Origin: Siderastrea siderea | Taxonomy: Eukaryota; Cnidaria; Anthozoa; Scleractinia; Rhizangiidae | Direction of reading: 5' to 3' | Length of the DNA: 64,000 nt | Assembly: GCA_964030785.1 (NCBI GenBank) | Contig: OZ034967.1 | Coordinates: 65,234,742 to 65,298,741 of the forward strand | Shown here: positions 32,129 through 40,600 of the stretch, piece after piece | Position numbering within the stretch: the first letter of the stretch is position 1 | How the letters are laid out: each line of letters opens with the position of its first letter | Program-made: the position numbers and the translations under genes | Notes under the pieces: generated by a model | Told to the model about the DNA's origin: nothing | What the model saw: only the letters and a program-made list of their open reading frames with translations | Database searches by the model: none

Positions 32129-34087
32129 GTCATCGTCATCATCATCATCAACAACATCATCATCACCAGCAGCAGCAGCATTGCCAATGTGGCACACAAA
32201 ATTCACGTTTATACTCAACTTCGCCACATGAGTTTGGTTTAAATCATGTACCATCGTCACCGATATTTTCCCAGCACTGTTTCGGCCCTCTGCTAGACGA
32301 GAAACATCTTTTTTCGGCAGGTTTACTCAAACTGTAGCTGTGTGACGCCACCACTCTATTTCTCTGGACCTGAGGCTGTAAGCGGAGAATGCGACCGGGG
32401 CACGGGCTGTACTAATTCGTACATCTTCCTGGCTATTGTTGTCGTATTCATTTTTACTTCTTTCGTGATTGCTGTCCCGAACAAGACAGTAGTTTTGAGG
32501 TGAGTAACCGTTCATTATTCATAGATCACTGTCTACACACATGGTTACGAGACGTGACGTTAAAAGTAGCTAGTGGTCAAGCCATTTTTAATAAAAATGC
32601 ATGTTTTTCACCTTTTTCGGTGAAACAAGTATAAAGAATCGACAAAAAGCAGCAAGTTGTTTACTTCCCTGTCTTATTCTACATGTCTAGCATAAATAGT
32701 TCCAATTTGCGGCGTTTCTGGTAATTCCTAATTTTGACTAAAATCCAAGATGGCAGCTATCTTGGCGGCCATTTGGATGACATTATAGACCCCCAGCAGC
32801 GCAAAAACCCATAATATGTACCTGGTCTTGAAGAGCACCTCACAGGCTATCTACCAAAGGCGAAATCTTATGAAACATTGTAACCCAAGGTGGTGTCCAT
32901 CAACCCCCCCCCCCCCCTTCCTTGTACCACGGTGGGGATATGAGTTTGCTTGTACGTCCGAGCTTTAAAGTGCCTTTTTCAGGTTCCTGTTTTTATAAAT
33001 TTCATTTCTCATAACTTTGCCGGTCATTTTTTCATGCCATTACCTCTCGTTTTGTTATTTTCATCTTCAGGTCAGTTCCAGACAACCTTCGCGCCTACGC
33101 CCTTGGCTTCCAGTTTATATTTCAGCGGTCTTTGGGTTTCCTGCCAGGACCTGTTGTGATGGGCTGGGTGGTGGACATGCAGTGCCTGGTCTGGGGCGAA
33201 AGCTGCAGTACTCGAGGCAGCTGCCAGTTCTACGACGTAAAAAGTTTGTCCTACCTCCTCACATTTATCGCTGTTTCTGTTCAAGGTACTGAAAAGGATA
33301 ATTTTGTATTGCTTTAGACTAGATTGAGAGTTCCGGCGCTCCCTCGAGTTATGTTATTTAGTAAACAGCTGATAGTTAGTAATTGCAAAGATTGGAAGCT
33401 CCTGCAGGCAAATGTAAAATAGCGTGTGCGGGTACCTCCTTTGATTTTTTTAATTACAGACACTCTCGTGTCGTTGGTGCTGTGATGGTCAGAGAGGGTT
33501 GAATTGTTCGGCCACGGGGCCGACCACTGCCTTGGAACCGTCAGTTTTGATTGAACCCTCCAATTTGAGCGGAGATGCTTGCCGAACCGGTCAGAGGGCC
33601 TGCGACCAGTTTCACCATTGTACATCGCATGGCAGCGATAACATGCGATAACATAGACCATGCCGACCACAGTGCAATCCAACCAACCCTTAGGTCGAAC
33701 ACCTCAGCCAGTGGAAGGGATTATGGCAGTTTTTCCAGTAAAGGTACAAGTGCAACACCTCAGTCTACCGCAACGAAAATTTCCGGCTGAATTCGCTCTG
33801 ACGAAGGGCTGACGTTCGAAAAATCAGCTTTTGTTTTTCATCATCGCTGGCCAATTTACCTTATAAACTCACCATATAAACTCAGTTGATAAATCCAAAA
33901 GTACGGTCTGATTGGTTGGTGGTTTCTTTAGCCTTCGTTTGACTAACGCAAAGCCCTTTGTTTTTTCTTTTCAGGGATTTCTGCCATTTTCTATTTTCTC
34001 TCCTATTGGTTCTGCAAACGAAACACTACTGAAGAAACCAAGAGCATCGAAGTGGAAGAACTAATTTGTAAAGAGACGGTCTTGTGA
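24365..34087 (+). CDS. SLCO: Organic anion transporting polypeptide (OATP/SLCO), copy A, intact
   Basis: Joining 24365-24494, 25387-25578, 26513-26892, 28229-28631, 30327-30504, 31853-31997, 32321-32499, 33071-33285 and 33975-34087 gives 1935 nt: a continuous 644-aa frame with every intron GT-AG and every phase matching. Family hallmarks are the TM1 region (GGLSNVVLSTIEKRF), the OATP signature in TM6 (DPRWIGAWWLG, residues 244-254), a Kazal-like Cys-rich domain in the large extracellular loop (residues ~438-475, CSCPLAQIRPVCG...) continued by more Cys in exon 7, and the conserved VPDNLRAYALGFQFIFQRSLG with GP(V)VMGWVVD near TM11. OATPs are 12-helix plasma-membrane carriers for sodium-independent uptake of bile acids, steroid conjugates, prostanoids and thyroid hormones; the substrate here cannot be told. 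The length is normal. It is one of two tandem copies; the other is broken. Confidence 0.93.
24724..25280. repeat. Dispersed repeat in intron 1, copy A
   Basis: Matches 38850-39260 in unit B, so it predates the duplication. Shared blocks include GGCCTTCTGGGACCGGGAGA, CTGAAGGAGT and ACCATTTTGTTTCCTGATAA. Its general plan (a GGGACC start, a CATGAGGTGG or GACGTCA middle, a CCTGATAAA end) also recurs at 30750, 31310 and 35510. Confidence 0.5.
25387..25578 (+). CDS. SLCO: OATP copy A exon 2
   Basis: Acceptor TTTCTTTCAG, donor ACAG|gtacat. Completes TM1 and covers TM2: GMAVGGLSNVVLSTIEKRF, then GFIAASNDISA and GYGNKPKWLGYG, the family's loop with the conserved KP.W.G. Confidence 0.93.
25604..25808 (+). 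mobile_element. ~205 bp CCCTTT MITE in intron 2, copy A only
   Basis: Ends GCCCTTCAAG and CTTAAAGGG, followed by TTAACCCT. It is the same family as 7269-7471. Unit B at about 39515 has only CTAACCCT at this place, so the element inserted after the duplication, or was removed cleanly from B. Confidence 0.7.
26513..26892 (+). CDS. SLCO: OATP copy A exon 3
   Basis: Acceptor TCTTTCAG, donor ATG|gtatgt (phase 0). Covers TM3 (GIGCLLFSLPHLL), an extracellular loop with two Cys, TM4 (MIMGAGTTPLYSLAPAFIDE) and TM5 (FGSAIVGPGLGFIVGG). Confidence 0.93.
27008..27083. repeat. 20 bp tandem repeat in intron 3, copy A
   Basis: About 3.7 copies of CACTTTCCTTCACTTGTACT with single-base differences. Absent from intron 3 of copy B. 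Confidence 0.85.
27313..27433. repeat. Hairpin-forming inverted repeat in intron 3, copy A
   Basis: The arm GCCTGATAGAAACACTCAAA.. at 27313-27345 pairs with 27403-27433, whose complement reads GCCTGATATAAACACGAGGG. Both continue into GGGGTTGGGAGAA. Probably the core of a larger dispersed element, 27155-27480. Confidence 0.65.
28229..28631 (+). CDS. SLCO: OATP copy A exon 4 (OATP signature)
   Basis: Starts PKGMYLAPKDPRWIGAWWLG, which includes the TM6 signature. Then the cytosolic LGFPRELPGARERREQ loop and TM7 (NPVFVFNALALTASTFFGAA). The acceptor is AAAG, not the favoured CAG present in copy B; donor ATAG|gtaacg. Confidence 0.93.
29363..29873. mobile_element. 511 bp foldback MITE at TTAA in intron 4, copy A only
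   Basis: Nearly perfect arms of more than 200 bp (outer end AGTGGTACTATGATCAAAAA; inner block GCCATTATTACACCAGAAAG) around a short centre. TTAA is present at 29359-29362 and 29874-29877. Unit B has the uninterrupted site CAGCG-TTAA-GCC at 44000-44003, which proves the boundaries. Two open frames inside are repeat sequence only. Confidence 0.9.
30025..30205 (+). repeat. tRNA-derived SINE relic in intron 4, copy A
   Basis: A B-box-like GGGGGTTCAGGCTGG is followed by ACTTTACTCCACATTGTCTC and AGGTGTATAAAAG, a 3' domain shared by many metazoan SINEs. The counterpart at about 44205-44375 in unit B shows it predates the duplication. Confidence 0.55.
30327..30504 (+). CDS. SLCO: OATP copy A exon 5
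   Basis: Acceptor GATTTCCAG, donor GGAAG|gtaagt (phase 2). Encodes GGALLGGCLVRRFKLKKSLL and a helix ending FGGLQFIMPGCNEVQLAGI, the start of the large extracellular loop. Confidence 0.92.
30750..31100. repeat. Dispersed repeat in intron 5, copy A
   Basis: Contains TGATGACGTCACATGACC and CAAAATGGCGGCCATCTTG, like the copies at 31310 and 35510. Absent from the shorter intron 5 of copy B. Confidence 0.5.
31246..31283. repeat. TTTA microsatellite
   Basis: About eight TTTA units in intron 5 of copy A, directly before the next dispersed repeat. Confidence 0.85.
31310..31760. repeat. Second dispersed repeat in intron 5, copy A
   Basis: Contains TGAGGTCCACAACATGTCCT, TGATGACGTCACTTGACG and CCATCTTGGATCAGTCATTT. 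Same family as 35510-35900, which shares the GAGGTCC, TGATGACGTCA and GCCATCTTGGAT blocks in the same order. Confidence 0.55.
31853..31997 (+). CDS. SLCO: OATP copy A exon 6 (Kazal-like loop)
   Basis: Acceptor TACTTCCACAG, donor GGG|gtaagt. Encodes ACNRNCSCPLAQIRPVCGAD, KLTYFSPCFAGCTLSAEKG: the Cys spacing of the Kazal-type module found in the large extracellular loop of animal OATPs. Confidence 0.92.
32044..32180. repeat. CAT/CAG trinucleotide microsatellite, intron 6, copy A
   Basis: About 40 units of CAT with CGT, CAA and CAG interruptions. It sits in the same place as the microsatellite in intron 6 of copy B. Long His, Met or Asp runs read from it are artefacts of the repeat. Confidence 0.95.
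32321..32499 (+). CDS. SLCO: OATP copy A exon 7
   Basis: Acceptor TTTCGGCAG, donor TTGAG|gtgagt. Ends the Cys-rich loop (VYSNCSCVTPPLYFSGPEAV ... CDRGTGC) and gives TM10 (YIFLAIVVVVFIFTSFVIA). Confidence 0.92.
33071..33285 (+). CDS. SLCO: OATP copy A exon 8
   Basis: Acceptor CATCTTCAG, donor CAAG|gtactg. Encodes SVPDNLRAYALGFQFIFQRS, LGFLPGPVVMGWVVDMQCLVW, a Cys pair loop, and the start of TM12. Confidence 0.93.
33430..33830 (-). mobile_element. GIY-YIG endonuclease relic in intron 8, copy A
   Basis: The minus-strand frame around 33682-33560 reads VYVIACYRCHAMYNGETGRR then DRFGKHLRSN, the GIY-YIG nuclease core (here with YNG in place of YIG), with degenerate continuation to about 33440. Such domains are carried by Penelope-like and some other retroelements. 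A GACGAAGGGCT / CGAAA tail block at 33799-33820 is also traceable in copy B (47065), but the nuclease part is not. Confidence 0.7.
33975..34087 (+). CDS. SLCO: OATP copy A exon 9 (C terminus, stop)
   Basis: Acceptor CTTTTCAG. Completes TM12 (ISAIFYFLSYWFC) and a short acidic cytosolic tail ending ICKETVL, then TGA at 34085-34087. No classical PDZ ligand is evident. Confidence 0.9.
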
Positions 34088-34860
34088 ACAAACAAAAGTT
34101 AACATGCATAAGGACAAGCTTAGAGCGCATTCTTCTCTCACTATTCCGGAACAAGAATACTTGATACACGGTAATCGTTTGGGACGTTCCGAATGAAAAG
34201 AGTAGAACCCCAGCGTGGGTAGCAAAATGAACGGGTTTACGCGGAATAGAGAGAGAATTTCGTTCTTTTGGAAATTAATATTCAGTCCATTCTATAACCG
34301 AAACAGAGTAAGAATGCTCAAATGAATCTCAAGTTAAAGCATGCACCTTCATATATATTAACACAAATTTTACCCTGGAACCCAATTTTACGGCCACAGC
34401 AAATGCTGTTTCCTTTTACGAGCTTTACTAACAAATGTGTAAATAACAATGTGTAAAAAAAAATTATAATCCACTGTCAAGAAGGGCAAATGAAGCTCAA
34501 ACTGCGAGAACGTGTTGGTTACGGAGGTGATAAGCATGCACGTCTTGTTGGTTATATTCATTTCATATTTAACCAGCTCAAGTAGAATAATTGTTTATTA
34601 GTTAAATTTTCAACTTCGGCAATCGTTTCTGAATTGTTCTTAATTACCTTTATTTTTGGACAAGGTTTTTTCGTCGCAGCAAACACTGTTGAACGCCTCC
34701 CGCCAGTGGTTGACATGGCATCCTATTATTTCCTTATAAGGCAAAAACAACTGAAGGTTATTCACTGATAACCTGTGTGCAGTGAACCAATCAGAAAGCT
34801 ATAAATTCAATAACTGAAATTGAGAATTCGTAAAGTATAATAAACGGTTCCATAAAAAGT

Positions 34861-36449
34861 GCTATTGAAATAGAATAGCTTTGAACAGAACCTGGTCACG
34901 ATTGAGGATTTTGTCCATAGGCTGAAAAGTTATTTGTTAACATTTAGTTTCTAAAGTTTTGACTCTTTTAGAGTTTAAAGTGGTAACAGAATAGGTACAA
35001 TAAACGCCTGTTGAAGAAAGTCCAAATTTTCAAAATATCACAGTTGCCCTCGAGGGTTCGCTTCTCGGCCAGCTGTTCATTTTTCGGACAATCCTTCAGC
35101 CTCGGGCATTATCCTCCGATATACCAACCACCGAAAGGGGTTTGTTTACTAAATAACTTGTCTGAGTTGAGCCAATCAAGCCTCCCCCCCAGCTAATTTT
35201 GGTTCGCTTGCCATCAGTTCATATATTTGCACAGTTGTATGCCGTGCTTTAGTGGATACCTTCTGTAGATGGCGGAAATCGCTTAGAACAAGCACGGCCG
35301 TACAATTGTGTAAATTTATGAAGTGAAGTACCTGAAACATCTCTTCACAGGTATTTAGAAGTGTTGTCCTTTTTCTTTAGATGCTTAATTTCTATTTTAC
35401 TGCTTATAAAAATTTTGTCTTGTATTATAACTGCTCTTCGCTTCATCGACTGCCTTGACTGATGTCTCTGGCAATAAACCGATCAGTGGCACCCAACTTT
35501 TTTTGGTCTTGTGGGACCGGGGGGACCGACTCCGCCCTCACCTCTTAACTCCGAGAATATTAAAGCTATGACAACGAAACTTAAAGGACAGAGAGTACGT
35601 CCAAAAATGTTTCCATTGAGGTCCAAACATCAGCTGATGACGTCATATGTCTTCAGAAAAACGTTTGGTTCTCAAACGGCGGCCATCTTGGATTTCTTGA
35701 AGTTTCCAAAACCTTCCAAAACCGCCAAAATTGGTCAAGAAGTGATCGAAATGATCTACAAGTTGTTACCATGGTAACGTTAAACTTAATAGACAAGGAC
35801 TTGCTATACCAAATTGTTTTCAGATAAATAAAGGGAAAAGTCACCAAGCTTGGTGGCTTAAGCTTACTTTTTAAAAACGTTATAAACGTCCAAAGTTCGT
35901 ACGGGCAGAAACCCCCCCTCCCCTGAATAGAGTTAAAATATCGTTTTCTGTTTTCTCAGATTGTTCCATGGCCTTTCAAGAGGTATTTGTGTAAGCTACC
36001 AAAGTTTGATGTATTCGGATTCTTAAGCTGAAAAGTCGTCGCAGAAAATCTTAGGGAACGGAATCATACTTCCCGAATTTCCGAGCCGCTATCAGCTTTC
36101 CGAAAATGCTAGTAGATGAAAGAGACCTTTTTTCACAATCTAACCCACATATTTATCCCTCCGAAAACAAAAGGAATTAATTTTCTCATTTTACGAAAGT
36201 TTGAGATGACATTTCGCTAAAGAAAACGTAAGCTTTTTGTTACAATTAAATCCGAAATTCCGAGGTGGTTAAGGCTTTCCGAGCAGATATTGGCATCGAC
36301 ATAATCCATTCGGTGCTCCTGACCAATCGAAACGACTATCCCTGCACCGATGGAATAGTGATTACTGAAAAGCCTACTTCGAAAAGAGATAATGCTAGTG
36401 ATGTCTTTATTTTCAAATCGACGCTACTAATATGTAATTGTCTTTAATT
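34861..36449. other. Spacer between duplication units
   Basis: No gene seen. It holds the dispersed repeat at 35510-35900 and an AATAAA at 35472-35477 that is too far from the OATP stop to assign. The frame at 35511-35777 lies inside the repeat. Confidence 0.4.
35510..35900 (+). repeat. Dispersed GACGTCA/CCATCTTGG repeat
   Basis: Order of blocks: GGGACCGG, TTGAGGTCCAAACATCAGC, TGATGACGTCATATG, GCGGCCATCTTGGATTTC, CCAAATTGTTTTCAGATAAA. Same family as 31310-31760. Confidence 0.55.
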
Positions 36450-36491
36450 CCGAAACGTCGATAGCTTCCTTAAACTTACTTCTGTTGCTTA

Positions 36492-36717
36492 CTCGTGTCT
36501 TCGTAGGCGACTATTTATTTTGGAAGAAAATGATCTTGGGTTCTCACGTTTATCCTAGCAGAGGTCAGGTTGCGGCGCAGCATGCATGAGCGGAAAGTTG
36601 AGCATTCGGGTGTTTAGAGGTCTGAAAATCAACATCCACTCGAAATCAACTACGTATGAGATAAATACGCGAAGAAAGGAAGCCTTCAGTTGCGTATTCA
36701 TTCTCTGCAAAATTCAG
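36492..36717 (+). promoter_or_regulatory. Conserved upstream block / non-coding first exon, copy B
   Basis: Counterpart of 21000-21224, with GCGGCGCAGCATGCATGAGC intact and the same TTCAG|gtgaga donor. It remains well conserved although the downstream gene is broken. Confidence 0.4.
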
Positions 36718-38216
36718 GTGAGATTACATAGATTGGTATCAGTACAGGTAGATCAATTCATATAAACTATAGGATCCCTTGTAATGTTATCGTCAGGGTT
36801 TCAAAGCACAAGTATACGTTTCTTGTTTTATTACAGCTAGGAATTGAAGCGTTTTTTTTCCCACAAATAATTGTTCACACTAAGAACATCGGTTCTTTGC
36901 ACAGGATGTGTCAGAGTGCAGACAATTTACTTTGCGGCTTGATGGAAGGGTAAGCTAAGCCATTTTCGCTTGAACTCTTTTCATTCATAAGTGCAACTGG
37001 AATACTATACTCATTGCCATCGAAATGGTCGTCTTTAGCTCGATTCTTTAATAGCTGCTTTGATGAAACTTACGTAACAAAATCCTGAGTTATGGGAAGC
37101 AGTTCTTACGTACTTCTGAGACGGTGGACAGTCAAGTGTGCATGACCATGCAAATAAAAATGATGCATCGTGCAAAACCCCACTGTAGTATTTTTCTTTT
37201 AAGATTCTCCCCGGTGATGGACTTTATCCACACACAGGAACCTTTGTCAGGATCCACTGTAAATAGTTGCAATGTAAAAGCCAAACATGTCGCTACAATA
37301 ATCTAATAACATTTATTGTCAAAGCCCAGTGAAGCGAGACATTTTTGTTGTTCTTGTCTGTCTATAAGGCTTATCTTTTTCAGTGCCAAGTGTGAGCCAA
37401 CGCTTGGAAATAAAAAAATCTCAAATTTCACTTTTGCGCTATATATTAAGTACTAAATATTATTTCAAAAAACATTTGAAAAAAGCATTTAAAAAAACCA
37501 ACCAGGATCACGTAAAAGTAATGCTTAAAAAATTTTAAATTTCATCGAAGAATAACACTGGGCGATTTCATCGAAGGATTCAAAGTTAGGAGGTAACGTA
37601 ATAAGCTTTTACTCTGAAAGAGAGAATGTTACGAGGAAACTCATCCTAGTACCTAAAGTATGCAATGTTTTTAAAAACGAAAAGTCCACGACTTGGCACC
37701 GTGTGTTATTTAGATATGTTTGTGGCAAAACAATAGCAAAGTACAATACTCAACACAGAGAACCTGGCCATGGATAAAGGTGAGAGCTCTCAGCAAAGTT
37801 TATCTGCGCTTTCTTTTAGCCATAAAAAAGGACAAATTTTTTCTTGCCACAAGCACACTTACACGAGACGCGCATAACAAGCAAATAGCCATATATGTTG
37901 ATTGTCTCTATCATAACCATCATAATCTTATTCTTACGTCGTATGACGTCATCAACTCAAGTTGGGAACCTCTAAGAAAACATTTTCGCACGTACTATCT
38001 GCCCTCTAATTTTCGTTGTCATAGCTTTAATATTCTCGGAGTTAGAATGGGGCGGATCCCTCCCCCCCCCCCCCCAGTCATAGACCAAAAAAGAAAAAAA
38101 ATAAATAAAAAGCAGGTCCGAATAGGACTCATACTGACAATGTTTAATATTTTAAATATTTTAGGTAGCTCCCGGCCATGACGGAAATTGAAGAGATGGA
38201 CATAAAGCTGAGATAT

Positions 38217-38300
38217 AACATAACATAACAATAACCTTTCTTTGCATGACTATAATTATTTACAGTATTGCAAAAGGTACGTTAAAACAAGACAAGATAT
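38217..38300. other. 84 bp insertion in exon 1 of the pseudogene
   Basis: Copy A reads AAGATATGGATGGGG without interruption; copy B reads AGATAT, then 78 bases starting AACATAACATAACAATAAC, then AGATAT again. A 6-bp duplication of the target is the likely cause. No inverted ends are visible. Confidence 0.8.
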
Positions 38301-38849
38301 GGATGGGGAAAAGTCAGGCCACACTATCTTCAATTCACGAACAACGCCAAATGTTTCTTACTGTTTGTCATTATCTTTGTTCTGATTCAAGGTATTTAAT
38401 TTTAATATCAACTTCAATAAAAAAGGGAGGTGCGGACGCTGCATACATACACTTTATTTCCACTCGAATTATCAGTGTAGCTCTGTTAAGCTTGTATACT
38501 CGAGAGAAAAAAAATTATAGTAATAATAAAATAATCAGTAATAAAAAGTAAATTGAGTACTTAATGAAATCATTTAAAACAATTAAAAGTTATTAAAATA
38601 CTAAGAGTTGGTGTTCCTTATGGCTTTCTTGAGGTCTTTTATATTAGCGATGTCATTGTTCTCATACTGTCTGAGAGCGAGTTCCAAGTAATGCATCACT
38701 GAAGCGTCGACCCTTTTCATAGTCCTTCTGTTGAAGAAACAAAAGGACGAGAAAAAGATAGCTTTAATAAGTGGACAATGCAGTTAGCTTAACCAGCTAG
38801 TTAGAACTAAAAGAACTAAGTTTGACGTTATCGTATTCAGACCAGTCAG

Positions 38850-39260
38850 TATTATTGGTCTTCTGGGACCGAGAGATGGATTTCGTACCTTCTGTAAACC
38901 GAGAAAAGCCTCTTTAATCCCTTGTTAAGGCTATGGCAGCGAACTTTGAAATATTTATATCATATCCACTTCTTTTTCTGAAGGAGTGACGTCCCATGAG
39001 GTGGGGGTTCCCTTATAAATTTGGAACCGCCATCGTATTTGATTTACTATGCGTCAGGAAACTGCCGAAATTGACTCCAAAACAATCAAAACCAATAAAA
39101 GAACAATAAAATGATCTAAAATGTTAAATGCACTGCAAGAAAGTTAAAAATCTTTTAAATTTATATCAAAAAATGTTGGTGGCCATGGAAACTATAACAC
39201 CTTAAACAAATGTGGTCTCATACCATTTTGTTTCCTGATAAATTTCAGGGAAAAAACAAG
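38850..39260. repeat. Dispersed repeat in intron 1, copy B
   Basis: Counterpart of 24724-25280, sharing GGTCTTCTGGGACCGAGAGA, CTGAAGGAGTGACGTC and ACCATTTTGTTTCCTGATAA. Confidence 0.5.
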
Positions 39261-39929
39261 AAGTTTGATTTTACTAAGATAAAAATAATTTTTCTTTCAG
39301 GAATGGCAGTTGGTGGCGTATCTAACGTCGTCCTCTCGACTATTGAAAAGCGATTTCAATTTTCCAGCAAGCAAGCGGGATTTATCGCTGCTTCTAATGA
39401 CATTTCGGCCATTCTCCTGACACCTTTTGTTAGCTTTTATGGTAGATATGGAAGGAAGCCCAAGTGGCTGGGATGTGGCACACTTTTAACAGGTACTTGT
39501 AAGGTCATTTTGTCCTAACCCTCAGATTACTTTTCTTCTCAAATATTTCGTTTGAAAGGTGAGTCCATGTGCTTAATTTTGGATCAACAAAGTAAATATC
39601 ACGGAGACCATAAAATAGAAAACTGTTCATTTCCCAATAATGACGTCATCACCGAACCTTGTCCGGCTTCAATTAATGGAAGTTACCATGGCCTACCAAC
39701 TAAAGTCTTTGCAGTTTTCATTGACCCGAAACTCTCATGCGCTCTCAGTGACTCTTGTGAACTTTCATGAAGTCTAGTTTTTGTTTGACCGCTAAATATC
39801 ATATACGCTGTCATGGATTTCCACACTCGTCTGAAGAGTTTTAATTCCTTATTTCGACCTCTTTGACGCTTTATCTCGTTTAATTCTCGGACGTAAACGC
39901 AAACTCATATCCCCATCCTGGGTTTTTGT

Positions 39930-40050
39930 TGTGTAAGAATAGTTTCAATAGTTTTTGCCGTTAATAAATAGCCTCTGACGTGCTCTACAAGATGACGCAA
40001 ATACTATGTGTTGTGGCGCTGCTGGAGCCGGGCCTGTGATGCCATCTAGA
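39930..40050 (+). repeat. Dispersed repeat fragment, also at the assembly gap
   Basis: TGACGTGCTCTACAAGATGA followed by TTGTGGCGCTGCTGGAGCC matches 54160-54271, which runs into the N gap. Here it stops where the Penelope-like coding relic starts. Confidence 0.55.
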
Positions 40051-40051
40051 A

Positions 40052-40600
40052 ATACAACTGACTGAACATAAAAGAAAGACCAGAAATGGTGATATCAATC
40101 ACATTGCTGAACACCATTTCCAAACAAACCACGGAATTGACTGGGGCTCTGCTAAAAGCGTTACCTACAGGAGGGAATACTATCAACGAATCACTCTGGA
40201 AAGCTGGTTTACTAACTTAGAACGAACACCACTGAACCGTTGCCAACAACTACCTGCACCCTACAAACGACTTGTTGACAACAACAACAAGGCAGACAAA
40301 CGATAGACAAACCAACTAATTTTTCTAACGATAGACGGATCGAAACGCACCAATCACGTTCTAAAGTCTTCGCAGCCAAAAATATTACGGCTTAACTGAC
40401 AGACGACCAACAACTTCGCGAGTTCGTCGACCAATCACGACAACAACCAGAGACTTATAATAACTACTGACGATTCACAATTCACGTGACTCTGATGATG
40501 ACTTCCGCCGAGGTTGTCGAAACGTCAGACAGGACTACACTCACCCGGACGATCATACTTCACCGACCTATGATATGACTCCTGGGTTCAAATTATTTAC
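40052..40600 (+). mobile_element. Penelope-like element 3' end with GIY-YIG C-terminal coding relic
   Basis: A frame from 40052 to TAG at 40304-40306 reads LTEHKRKTRNGDINHIAEHH, then ...IDWGSAKSVTYRREYYQRIT, LESWFTNLERTPLNRC, LPAPYKRLV: the C-terminal part of the GIY-YIG domain of Penelope-like retroelements. It is followed by about 300 bases of tail with CTGATGA (40492-40498), CGAAACGTC (40518-40526) and ATGACTCCTGGGTTCAAA. The reverse transcriptase and the GIY-YIG core are missing (5' truncated). It lies in intron 2 of copy B only. Confidence 0.75.

Larger units (their letters stand above)
20950..34860 (+). repeat. Tandem duplication unit A
   Basis: About 13.9 kb that aligns collinearly with 36450-48460: upstream non-coding block, nine exons, introns and about 750 bases past the stop. 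Edges are approximate, read by eye. Unit A carries about 2 kb extra, including insertions between 22.1 and 24.3 kb and in introns 2, 3, 4, 5 and 8. Confidence 0.9.

Noticed and set aside
32011..32337. Long poly-His, poly-Met and poly-Asp frames on both strands
   Set aside because: They are translations of the CAT microsatellite in intron 6 of the OATP gene, not proteins.
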